A stretch of DNA of 5,960 nt from the NCBI GenBank assembly GCA_009702725.1, contig WLHM01000089.1:1-5960 (forward strand). Direction: 5' to 3'. Source of the stretch: Actinomycetota bacterium. GTDB taxonomy: Bacteria; Actinomycetota; Actinomycetes; S36-B12. The notes beneath the pieces are model-generated. The model did no database searches and was not told the DNA's origin. It saw only the letters and a list, made by a program, of their open reading frames with translations. Numbering within the stretch: the stretch's first letter is position 1; every line of letters starts with the position of its first letter. Position numbers and translations under genes: made by a program. Positions 1 through 5,262 of this stretch are shown piece after piece.

Positions 1-421
1 AGTCCGCGAGCATTTGAGTTGGATGCCATTCGTCGGTCAGCCCGTTATAGACCGGGACGTCAGAGAATTCAGCAAGTTCTTCGACTATGACCTGCCCGTG
101 TCCGCGGTATTCAATGCCATCAAAAATTCGCGAGAGAACGCGAGCGGTGTCGGCGATTGACTCTTTATGGCCAATTTGGGAGGAGGCTGGATCTAGCACT
201 GTGACATGGCCCCCTTGGTCGCGCATGGCAACCTCGAAGGCAATGCGAGTACGTGTCGAGGGTTTCGCGAAAATGAGCGCGAGTTGCTTGCCGATGAGGC
301 GTGGATTTTCTTTGCCCACCTTGCGTTGGGCTTTTAACTCAGCCGCAAGTGCCAGCAGCGAACTTAGCTCCGCTGCAGTGAAATCAGACTCCTTGAGGAA
401 GTCACGCCCAAATAACGCCAC
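1..421 (-). CDS. argF: Ornithine carbamoyltransferase, N-terminal part (cut by window edge)
   Basis: This cytoplasmic enzyme joins carbamoyl phosphate and ornithine to give citrulline, a late step of arginine biosynthesis. The 140 codons present read through without interruption. They show the carbamoyl-phosphate binding motif STRTR at residues 55-59 (preceded by FAKP), the conserved FEVAM..QGG stretch at about 62-71, and NGLTDEWHPTQ at 126-136, whose HPTQ is the second carbamoyl-phosphate contact. The ornithine-binding C-terminal domain lies outside the window; a full protein is usually about 310 residues. The start is the GTG at 421-419: an in-frame TAA lies only four codons upstream, and the next residues (ALFGRDFLKESDFTAAEL) match the usual N-terminus of the family. 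No Shine-Dalgarno sequence is visible, so the mRNA may be leaderless. Upstream on the same strand is whiB rather than argD, so the 5' end of the gene is not in a classical arg operon here. The related aspartate carbamoyltransferase is unlikely given the NGLTDE..HPTQ motif. Confidence 0.96.
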   Translation of the reverse strand, partial: MALFGRDFLKESDFTAAELSSLLALAAELKAQRKVGKENPRLIGKQLALIFAKPSTRTRIAFEVAMRDQGGHVTVLDPASSQIGHKESIADTARVLSRIFDGIEYRGHGQVIVEELAEFSDVPVYNGLTDEWHPTQMLAD

Positions 422-427
422 CCGCGA

Positions 428-433
428 ACGTTA
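428..433 (-). promoter_or_regulatory. Putative -10 element of argF (leaderless)
   Basis: Read on the minus strand the hexamer is TAACGT, matching the actinobacterial TANNNT -10 consensus. It is followed by exactly 6 nt (TCGCGG) and then the GTG start of argF. That spacing would put the transcription start on or next to the start codon. No clear -35 box is seen 16-19 nt upstream. The match is short and its TAA is also the in-frame stop that limits the gene's 5' end, so it could be chance. Confidence 0.45.
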
Positions 434-435
434 CC

Positions 436-469
436 CCGTCGCCGCTTTGGCCGGCGGCTGGGACAACGG
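436..469 (-). terminator. GC-rich hairpin between whiB and argF, possible terminator
   Basis: On the minus strand CCGTTG (469-464) pairs with CGACGG (441-436) with one G-T pair. An inner stem CCGC/GCGG (457-454 with 445-442) closes an 8-nt loop. Six unpaired bases (463-458) lie on one side. The structure starts 8 bp after the whiB stop codon and ends just before the putative argF -10 element, the expected place for a terminator. There is no T-run after the stem, so it is not a classical intrinsic terminator; it may be a U-less actinobacterial type, an mRNA-stabilising stem, or an accident of GC-rich sequence. Confidence 0.3.
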
Positions 470-477
470 TCGGGGGT

Positions 478-852
478 CTACTTAACTAGACCAAGGGCTT
501 GCGGGGAGACAGCTTGGGCGATTTCTGCAGCGGCCGCTTGAGCCCCTTCACCCCGCCCGCGTGGATACTTACGAATATCGAGCCTGCTGTAGATCCGTTC
601 GCGGTCGTCTTCAGAAAGCCCGCCCCAGACTCCGTAGGGCTCCCGAGCCCGAACGGCGTAGTCGGCGCACTCGATGCGTACTGTGCACTGCATGCAGATG
701 AGCTTGGCGGAGCGCTCGCGGCGCCCTCTAGCCGATCCGCGCTCATTTTGGGGGTGAAAAAATAGGAGCGGATCTGCCTCACGGCACGATCCGTTGTCAC
801 TCCAGTACCAGGACGCATCTTTGGGCACTTGGGCCAGTGGTTGTTGAGGCAT
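478..852 (-). CDS. whiB: WhiB-family iron-sulfur transcriptional regulator (WhiB3/WhiD-like)
   Basis: WhiB-like proteins are small actinobacterial transcription factors that carry a [4Fe-4S] cluster sensitive to oxygen and nitric oxide; several bind the primary sigma factor. This 124-residue protein has the four cluster ligands C23, C53, C56 and C62 (spacing Cx29Cx2Cx5C) and the turn GVWGG at 74-78 followed by LSEDDRERI. The segment FFHPQNERGSARGRRE and the EPYGVWGGLSE block resemble the WhiB3/WhiD branch more than WhiB1 or WhiB2, judged from memory of those sequences. The basic stretch RKYPRGRGEG (94-103) is the probable DNA-binding tail, and an Ala-rich tail of about 20 residues follows. 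An ATG further upstream would give 197 residues, but the extra part crosses the divergent promoter region and matches nothing in the family; MPQQPLAQVPKDASWYW is the expected N-terminus. There is no Shine-Dalgarno sequence; a TATGGT hexamer lies 6 nt before the ATG. Confidence 0.94.
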   Translation of the reverse strand: MPQQPLAQVPKDASWYWSDNGSCREADPLLFFHPQNERGSARGRRERSAKLICMQCTVRIECADYAVRAREPYGVWGGLSEDDRERIYSRLDIRKYPRGRGEGAQAAAAEIAQAVSPQALGLVK

Positions 853-858
853 GGTTTG

Positions 859-864
859 ACCATA
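859..864 (-). promoter_or_regulatory. Putative -10 element of whiB (leaderless)
   Basis: The minus strand reads TATGGT, then CAAACC (6 nt), then the whiB ATG. TATGGT fits TANNNT, and the spacing would place the transcript start at the A of the ATG. No convincing -35 box is present at 16-19 nt. The lack of a ribosome binding site supports a leaderless transcript. Confidence 0.5.
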
Positions 865-907
865 TGTGCTGATGAGGGGGTGAGGATAAGGCCTAAAGTC
901 CTTAGAT

Positions 908-919
908 CTTGGGCCCAAG
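908..919. promoter_or_regulatory. Perfect 12-bp palindrome, candidate operator
   Basis: CTTGGGCCCAAG is a perfect 12-bp inverted repeat in the 109-bp divergent region between whiB and the DUF3039 gene. Its centre is about 61 bp upstream of the putative whiB transcript start and about 48 bp upstream of the putative DUF3039 transcript start, places where an activator or repressor dimer could bind. No matching known regulator motif is recognised. By simple base odds, one such palindrome in a stretch this long is uncommon but possible by chance. Confidence 0.3.
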
Positions 920-949
920 GAAGCCAAATCCGACTTCACCCTGGCCGCG

Positions 950-955
950 TAGACT
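950..955 (+). promoter_or_regulatory. Putative -10 element of the DUF3039 gene (leaderless)
   Basis: TAGACT is followed by AAGGCC (6 nt) and then the ATG at 962. It fits the TANNNT consensus with leaderless spacing. The only SD-like bases, AAGG at 956-959, end 2 nt from the ATG, too close for normal use. No clear -35 box is seen. Confidence 0.5.
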
Positions 956-961
956 AAGGCC

Positions 962-1285
962 ATGAGCGCCAGGCCAACCACTACGTTAAATTCCGCCGCC
1001 CCGTCGATGGAAACTCTTGCCCCTTTGGAGTCCCCGGGCTTATCGGGGGGCACATTGCTCGAGGAGCGCACGGCCTCGACGGATGACGGCGACCATGAGC
1101 GTTTTGCCCACTATGTTGAAAAGAACAAGATCGTTGAGAGCGCGGTGACCGGTTCACCGGTCAAGGCCTTATGCGGTAAAACTTGGATCCCGAATCGCGA
1201 TCCATCTAGATTCCCCATCTGCCCGGACTGCGAGAAAATTCACGCGGGCTTGGGTCGTGGCGGCAAGCCTGGCAAAGATACCTGA
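962..1285 (+). CDS. DUF3039 domain protein, small putative metal-binding protein
   Basis: This 107-residue soluble protein belongs to the actinobacterial DUF3039 family, whose function is not known. The recognisable core spans about residues 43-97: GDHERFAHYVEKNKIVESAV, then TGSPVKALCGKTWIPNRDP, then FPICPDCEKIHAGL. C71, C87 and C90 (the last two as CPDC), with H45 or H50, could form a zinc site; this is inferred from spacing only. Residues 1-42 look disordered and poorly conserved (Ser/Thr/Pro-rich), and the C-terminus is a Gly/Lys tail. The ATG at 962 was chosen because a -10 hexamer lies 6 nt before it; a second ATG at 1007 would remove 15 residues without touching the domain. It is transcribed divergently from whiB, and the MFS gene starts 13 bp after its stop, so the two are probably co-transcribed. 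Confidence 0.87.
   Translation: MSARPTTTLNSAAPSMETLAPLESPGLSGGTLLEERTASTDDGDHERFAHYVEKNKIVESAVTGSPVKALCGKTWIPNRDPSRFPICPDCEKIHAGLGRGGKPGKDT
1146..1163. repeat. Inverted repeat inside the DUF3039 gene
   Basis: TGACCGGTTCACCGGTCA has perfect 8-bp arms (1146-1153 and 1156-1163) around TC. It encodes the conserved VTGSPV stretch of DUF3039, so codon choice in a constrained motif is the simplest explanation. An intragenic operator or mRNA stem is the alternative. Confidence 0.4.
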
Positions 1286-1298
1286 GCTCTCGGGGATC

Positions 1299-2657
1299 AT
1301 GACCGAAACTGCCTTACCTGACGGCTTACTGAGTCGAGCACGAATAACTTTCACACTCGGAATTGTTTCGGTGATGACATTGGTCGCCTTCGAGGCATTT
1401 GCCACCGCGACAGCAATGCCGGCCATGGCGCTGGAACTAAATGCTTTGGGCGGCTACACCTGGGCTTTTAACGCCTACATCGTGGCTTCGATTTTGGCGA
1501 TGGTTATCGCAGGGTTGCGTTGTGATGAGCGGGGCCCGCGCGGTTCACTAATAATCGGGGTTGGTGCGATTGCAATAGGTTCGCTGGTTGCGGGGTTCGC
1601 TGCTAATTTCCTGATTCTCGTCTGTGGGCGGGCATTGCAGGGAGTTGGCGGGGGCGCGATTATCGTCGCGGTCTATGTGCTTATCGCACGCGCGTACCCG
1701 GCGTCGTTGCGGCCGAAAGCATTTTCGCTGCTGGCTGCTGCGTGGGTAGTGCCTTCGCTGGTCGGGCCGCTCGTTGCAGGGTGGCTGACTGACACCGTTA
1801 CGTGGCGGGCGGTTTTTTGGGTGGTCCCGTTCTTTGTTATACCACCACTTTTGGTGATGGTCCCCAAGATGGGTGCGCTGCAAGGGGGTGAGCCGAGTAC
1901 TCAATTTACGCGGCGCGTAGGCGCCGGGGTTGTCGTGACGGCCGGGCTTATTGCGATCCAAGACGGTTTGTCACGCGTGCACGCCGTAGGGCTGATCGAG
2001 GCGTTGGTGGGCGTCATCGTTTTAGTTATGGCAGCTAAGTATCTTGTCCCGGCGGGGGCGCTGCGACTTGCACGTGGCCTACCGACAACGATCATGATGC
2101 GTGGCATCATCGCGGCAGCCTTTTTTTCAGCCGAGGTCTTTTTACCCCTCGCCCTGGTTGAGACCAGGGGAGTCAGTTACACCATCGCTGGCTTAACGAT
2201 TGCGGTGTCAGCGGTTTTCTGGTCGGCAGGGTCGTTCACCCAAAGTCGGTTATCGGGTGACTCTGATAGGGCGCCGATCGTCCGTCTGGGTGCATTGATC
2301 GTTGCCGGATGTTTATTTAGTTTGCCACTTGTGGTGCTCACTGATCTCCCCGTATGGATTGCGTCAATCTCGTGGGCGGTGGGCGCTTTTGGCATGGGGC
2401 TTGCCATCCCTTCGGTTTCCGTTCAAACCATGCGGCTTTCACCAGCAACAGATCAAGGGGCTAATTCGGCGGCCCTGCAGATCGTTGACTCGGTATTGGT
2501 GGTTGCTGTAACTGCACTATTGGGTTTGTTCTACGCGGCCGCGGTCGCTGGGCAAGGGGCGACCCCTGCGACCTACGCGCTCCTGTGGGTCATCTCAGCA
2601 GTAATGGCGGTGGTGGGCGTCATCGTGGCCCCGCGCATGCGTCCACGCCCTACATAG
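1299..2657 (+). CDS. MFS transporter, DHA2-like, 14 predicted TM segments
   Basis: This 452-residue inner-membrane protein has about 14 hydrophobic spans, starting near residues 15, 53, 83, 103, 141, 170, 208, 231, 262, 293, 326, 352, 389 and 424. That number is typical of the DHA2 drug:proton antiporter branch of the major facilitator superfamily. Family motifs visible are CDERGPRG at 75-82 (a degenerate motif A), RALQGVGGGA at 111-120 (motif B) and WVVPSLVGPLVAGWLTD at 149-165 (motif C, a mark of exporters). Such proteins pump hydrophobic or cationic compounds out using the proton gradient; the substrate cannot be read from the sequence. The ATG at 1299 is preferred: it follows the DUF3039 stop by 13 bp and leaves a short N-terminal tail before TM1. 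A GTG at 1257 would add 14 residues and overlap DUF3039. The GGGG before 1299 is too close to be a good ribosome site, so the start is uncertain and translation is probably coupled. Motif A is weak, lacking the usual Gly and Asp positions. Confidence 0.9.
   Translation: MTETALPDGLLSRARITFTLGIVSVMTLVAFEAFATATAMPAMALELNALGGYTWAFNAYIVASILAMVIAGLRCDERGPRGSLIIGVGAIAIGSLVAGFAANFLILVCGRALQGVGGGAIIVAVYVLIARAYPASLRPKAFSLLAAAWVVPSLVGPLVAGWLTDTVTWRAVFWVVPFFVIPPLLVMVPKMGALQGGEPSTQFTRRVGAGVVVTAGLIAIQDGLSRVHAVGLIEALVGVIVLVMAAKYLVPAGALRLARGLPTTIMMRGIIAAAFFSAEVFLPLALVETRGVSYTIAGLTIAVSAVFWSAGSFTQSRLSGDSDRAPIVRLGALIVAGCLFSLPLVVLTDLPVWIASISWAVGAFGMGLAIPSVSVQTMRLSPATDQGANSAALQIVDSVLVVAVTALLGLFYAAAVAGQGATPATYALLWVISAVMAVVGVIVAPRMRPRPT
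2152..2169. repeat. Perfect stem-loop inside the MFS gene
   Basis: CCCTGGT (2152-2158) and ACCAGGG (2163-2169) form a perfect 7-bp stem with loop TGAG. It sits in the middle of the coding sequence (encoding LVETRG) with no T-run after it on either strand, so a terminator is unlikely. Confidence 0.35.
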
Positions 2658-2699
2658 GAAAGAATGAAGACTCCTTCGGGGAGGGGCCTCGAACTCAGC

Positions 2700-2706
2700 A
2701 AAGGTG
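2700..2706 (+). promoter_or_regulatory. Ribosome binding site deciding the binding-protein start
   Basis: AAAGGTG lies 5 nt before the ATG at 2712, good Shine-Dalgarno spacing. It supports 2712 over the in-frame ATG at 2664, which also has an SD-like AGGAAAG (2656-2662) but too close to the start. Confidence 0.55.
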
Positions 2707-2711
2707 ATTTC

Positions 2712-3641
2712 ATGACCATGCGTAAGCGATTGGTGCCAGTTATTTCAGTAGCTGCGTCCGTGCTACTTCTTGCCGCCTGTGCAGCTGAAACTACTACTGC
2801 GTCAAGTAGCGCACCAGCCCCTTCGGCCGCCGCCCCCTCTGTCGCCGCCCCCTCTGTCGCCGCCTCCTCTGCACCGGCAGAGGCAACTGACGAGTGCGCG
2901 CGCGAGAACCTAACTACAGTTGCGGCCGACACGTTGACAATTGGTACCGATACACCGGCATACCCGCCGTACTTCGCCGACGACGATCCGTCGAATGGGC
3001 AAGGCTTCGAAGCGGCGGTGGCATATGCGGTTGCCGGCGGTCTTGGTTTCACTCCTGACGAGGTTACTTGGCAGGTCGTGCCGTTCAATACTTCATATGC
3101 ACCAGGTGACAAGGCATTCGACTTCGACATTAATCAAATTTCGATCACCCCAAAGCGCAAGAAGGTCGTTGACTTCTCGGATGGGTATTACACGGTGAAC
3201 CAGGCGGTTGTCGCACTCAAGGATTCGCCGATTGCCAACGCAACATCATTGGCAGAGCTGAAGGATGCAAATCTTGGTGCGCAGGTTGGTACCACGAGTC
3301 TTGAGTTCATCAATGCGGTGGTGCAACCAAATAATGACGTTCAGGTGTTCAACGACACCAATGATGCGAAGAGTGCCATGCAAAACGGTCAGATTGACGG
3401 CCTGGTGGTTGATCTGCCGACCGCCTACTACATCACCGCGGTGGAAATCCCCAAGGGCAAGATTGTCGGGCAGTTCAAGGCTGAAGCCGGTGGTGAGCAG
3501 TTTGGTCTTCTGTTCCAGAAGGGCAACCCACTAGCCACCTGCGTCAACCGAGTGCTTGCCGATCTAAGTGCATCCGGTGAGTTGCAGGCGATCCAAGATG
3601 AGTGGATGGCCGGTACCACGGCGCCGTACTTCACGCAGTAA
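2712..3641 (+). CDS. Amino acid ABC transporter substrate-binding lipoprotein (SBP family 3)
   Basis: This is the extracellular receptor of a polar amino acid importer. The 309-residue protein begins with a lipoprotein signal peptide: basic MTMRKR, a hydrophobic core, and lipobox LAAC with C23 as the lipid-modified first mature residue. Residues 24-60 are a low-complexity Ala/Ser/Pro tether containing a 15-bp DNA tandem repeat. The family 3 fold follows from about 66. FDFDINQISITPKRKKVVDF (136-155) contains the Arg (R149) that normally holds the ligand carboxylate, GTTS is at 193-196, and D234 in VVDLPTA is the usual partner of the ligand amino group. C62 and C277 may form a disulfide between the start and end of the domain. 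The substrate is not certain; the family takes glutamine, glutamate, arginine, cystine and others. An ATG at 2664 would put 16 residues, two of them acidic (E and D), before the signal peptide, so 2712 is preferred. Permease and ATPase genes follow directly. Confidence 0.93.
   Translation: MTMRKRLVPVISVAASVLLLAACAAETTTASSSAPAPSAAAPSVAAPSVAASSAPAEATDECARENLTTVAADTLTIGTDTPAYPPYFADDDPSNGQGFEAAVAYAVAGGLGFTPDEVTWQVVPFNTSYAPGDKAFDFDINQISITPKRKKVVDFSDGYYTVNQAVVALKDSPIANATSLAELKDANLGAQVGTTSLEFINAVVQPNNDVQVFNDTNDAKSAMQNGQIDGLVVDLPTAYYITAVEIPKGKIVGQFKAEAGGEQFGLLFQKGNPLATCVNRVLADLSASGELQAIQDEWMAGTTAPYFTQ
2829..2870 (+). repeat. 15-bp tandem repeat in the lipoprotein linker
   Basis: GCCGCCCCCTCTGTC occurs twice without a mismatch (2829-2843, 2844-2858), followed by a 12-bp third copy with one change (2859-2870). 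It is in frame and encodes APSVA-type units in the tether after the lipid-anchored cysteine. As the unit is a multiple of three, copy-number change by slippage would lengthen or shorten the tether without a frameshift. Confidence 0.9.
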
Positions 3642-3651
3642 CGTCACGTTG

Positions 3652-4521
3652 GTGACACCAGCGACAACTGCGCCTGGCGCGCCCGAGGTCTATTTCGACC
3701 CGGTGCGCCAGGCGTATCGTCGTAAACGGGCAAGGCGTGATGCTCTGGTTGGTATGGCTAGCCTCCTGGGGTTCGTCTTGGTCGTGGGATTCGCTATTTC
3801 ACGCACCTCGGGCTGGCCACTTGTTCAAGAGACTTTCTTTAATGGCAGCGAGTTCATCGCCACCTTCCCTGGACTCTTAGACGCCTTTTTATTAAATGTG
3901 CGTATCTTTCTGATTGCTGAGCCGCTAATTTTGATAATCGGTCTGCTGGTGGCGCTGGCTCGCGATCTACGTTCACCACTGCTGCTGCCACTTAGGGTGG
4001 TGGCGACCCTATATGTCGATATTTTTCGAGGCGTTCCGACTATCTTGGTTATCTTCTTATTGGGTTTTGGCGTGCCGGCACTGCAATTACAAGGCGTACC
4101 TAATAACACGGTGTTCTGGGGTACCGCCGCATTGGTCCTTTCATATGGCGCGTATGTAGCCGAAGTCTTTCGTGCCGGCATCGGTTCGGTCCACTCAAGC
4201 CAGCGGATGGCAGCGCGTTCGCTGGGCCTGACTTCGCTGCAGACAAGTCGTTATGTCGTGCTGCCCCAGGCCGTTCGCAATGTCATACCCCCGCTACTTA
4301 ATGACTTCATCTCACTGCAAAAAGATACTGCGCTGGTTTCGGTTCTCGGACCAATCGAATTACTAAGGCAGGCGCAAATTGATGCCTCCTCGACATTTAA
4401 CTACACCGCGTATGTTGGTGCGGCTCTAATATTTATCGCGCTCACAATCCCCATGACTCGATTTGCCGATTGGGTTCAAGCGCGAATGCGCAAGCGCCGC
4501 AGTATGGCGGGTACCGCATGA
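3652..4521 (+). CDS. Amino acid ABC transporter permease (HisM/GlnP type)
   Basis: This 289-residue membrane subunit of the importer forms the channel, probably as a homodimer since only one permease gene is present. After a cytoplasmic, basic N-terminal tail of about 30 residues (QAYRRKRARRD at 20-30) come hydrophobic spans at about 31-50, 82-103, 115-140, 153-175, and 250-272. The short span at 226-238 contributes to the core. The EAA loop that docks on the ATPase is at 185-213, with RSLGLTSLQTSRYVVLPQAV carrying the conserved Gly and the LP pair. The GTG at 3652 was chosen as the start: it is 10 bp after the binding-protein stop and gives a sensible tail, while earlier codons overlap the preceding gene. 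No Shine-Dalgarno sequence is seen; translation may be coupled. The neighbouring TTG at 3649 would add one residue. The stop overlaps the ATPase start as ATGA. Confidence 0.93.
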   Translation: MTPATTAPGAPEVYFDPVRQAYRRKRARRDALVGMASLLGFVLVVGFAISRTSGWPLVQETFFNGSEFIATFPGLLDAFLLNVRIFLIAEPLILIIGLLVALARDLRSPLLLPLRVVATLYVDIFRGVPTILVIFLLGFGVPALQLQGVPNNTVFWGTAALVLSYGAYVAEVFRAGIGSVHSSQRMAARSLGLTSLQTSRYVVLPQAVRNVIPPLLNDFISLQKDTALVSVLGPIELLRQAQIDASSTFNYTAYVGAALIFIALTIPMTRFADWVQARMRKRRSMAGTA

Positions 4522-5258
4522 CCAACACACTTCTTGATATCGCCGGCGTCTGGAAGGCATTCGAAGGCAATTCAGTGCTCAGAGGCTTAGATCTGTCGGT
4601 TGCTCGACATGAAGCCGTTGTACTAATCGGTGCATCCGGCTCAGGTAAGTCAACATTGCTGCGATGCATAAATGGCTTAGAGACAGTTGACGCTGGGCGC
4701 ATCCTGCTTGACGGTGACCTCGACGTGAGCGCGTTCAAGACAGATATGGATGCGGTACGAAGGCGAATAGGTATTGTTTTTCAGTCTTATAACCTTTTCC
4801 CGCACATGACAGTCATTGACAATGTGACATTGTCACCGCGTAAGGTTTTGAAGCGAAGCACGGCTGATTCAAAGGAACAAGCCATGGCACTGCTACAGCG
4901 ATTTGGGCTTGCAGGAAAAGCGAATGATTACCCGGATCGGTTATCGGGTGGTCAGGCGCAGCGGGTTGCCATTGTGCGTGCACTTGCAATGGAGCCCGAG
5001 TTGATGCTGTTCGATGAGATCACCTCGGCCCTTGACCCCTTACTCGTGGGTGAAGTGCTCGACACGGTTCGCGACCTCAAGGCTGGCGGTTTAACGTTGA
5101 TAATGGCGACCCATGAAATGGGATTTGCTCGCGAGGTAGCCGATCAAGTCTGCTTCCTAGACGCTGGAGTAGTCCTTGAAAAGGGGACACCTGAGGCGGT
5201 ATTTGGTAGCCCGCAAGAGGTGAAAACCCAGGAATTCCTGGCTCGAATCCTTAAATAG
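4518..5258 (+). CDS. Amino acid ABC transporter ATP-binding protein (GlnQ/HisP type)
   Basis: This 246-residue cytoplasmic ATPase powers the importer. All nucleotide-binding motifs are present: Walker A GASGSGKST (38-46), Q-loop Q89 in VFQSYNLFPHMT, signature LSGGQAQR (142-149), Walker B LMLFDE (162-167) with the catalytic Glu, D-loop SALDP (170-174) and the H-loop His199 in ATHEMGFAREVAD. The length is standard for this family, and the FPHMTVIDNV and HEMGFAREVAD stretches are typical of polar amino acid systems. Position 168 is Ile where most relatives have Pro (DEITSALDP against DEPTSALDP), a variant that also occurs in intact amino acid transporters. The ATG at 4518 overlaps the permease stop by ATGA, a clear sign of translational coupling. 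Upstream in-frame ATG at 4470 would run inside the permease gene and adds nothing family-like. Confidence 0.95.
   Translation: MTNTLLDIAGVWKAFEGNSVLRGLDLSVARHEAVVLIGASGSGKSTLLRCINGLETVDAGRILLDGDLDVSAFKTDMDAVRRRIGIVFQSYNLFPHMTVIDNVTLSPRKVLKRSTADSKEQAMALLQRFGLAGKANDYPDRLSGGQAQRVAIVRALAMEPELMLFDEITSALDPLLVGEVLDTVRDLKAGGLTLIMATHEMGFAREVADQVCFLDAGVVLEKGTPEAVFGSPQEVKTQEFLARILK
5228..5241. repeat. Perfect 14-bp palindrome near the ATPase 3' end
   Basis: CCAGGAATTCCTGG is fully self-complementary and lies 17 bp before the last base of the stop codon of the ATPase gene. As RNA it could fold a 5-bp stem with loop AAUU. No T-run follows. A palindrome of this length is expected by chance roughly once in a few windows of this size. 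Confidence 0.4.
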
Positions 5259-5262
5259 TTCA

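Noticed and set aside
87..485. Plus-strand open frame of 132 codons opposite argF
   Set aside because: It is antisense to the clearly recognisable ornithine carbamoyltransferase and its protein has no family-like features.
486..863. Minus-strand open frame overlapping whiB in another frame
   Set aside because: The WhiB frame has all four cysteines and GVWGG; the alternative frame has low-complexity Pro/Ser/Lys-rich protein and no motif.
853..1071. N-terminal extension of WhiB to an upstream ATG
   Set aside because: It would cross the divergent promoter and the start of the DUF3039 gene, and nothing in it resembles WhiB proteins.
1548..1961. Minus-strand 137-codon frame inside the MFS gene
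   Set aside because: Antisense shadow of a strongly hydrophobic gene; the translated product is Arg/Pro/Asn-rich with no recognisable feature.
2121..2127. Run of seven T in the MFS gene as a possible frameshift or slippage site
   Set aside because: The frame continues normally through it with intact membrane segments on both sides, and no alternative product is apparent.
2573..3130. Minus-strand 185-codon frame opposite the MFS end and the binding protein
   Set aside because: Its Ala/Glu/Gly repeats are the reverse reading of the lipoprotein linker repeat; no family resemblance.
3568..3651. Longer permease N-terminus overlapping the binding-protein gene
   Set aside because: It would overlap 74 bp of a well-defined gene and adds a sequence unlike permease tails; GTG at 3652 fits better.
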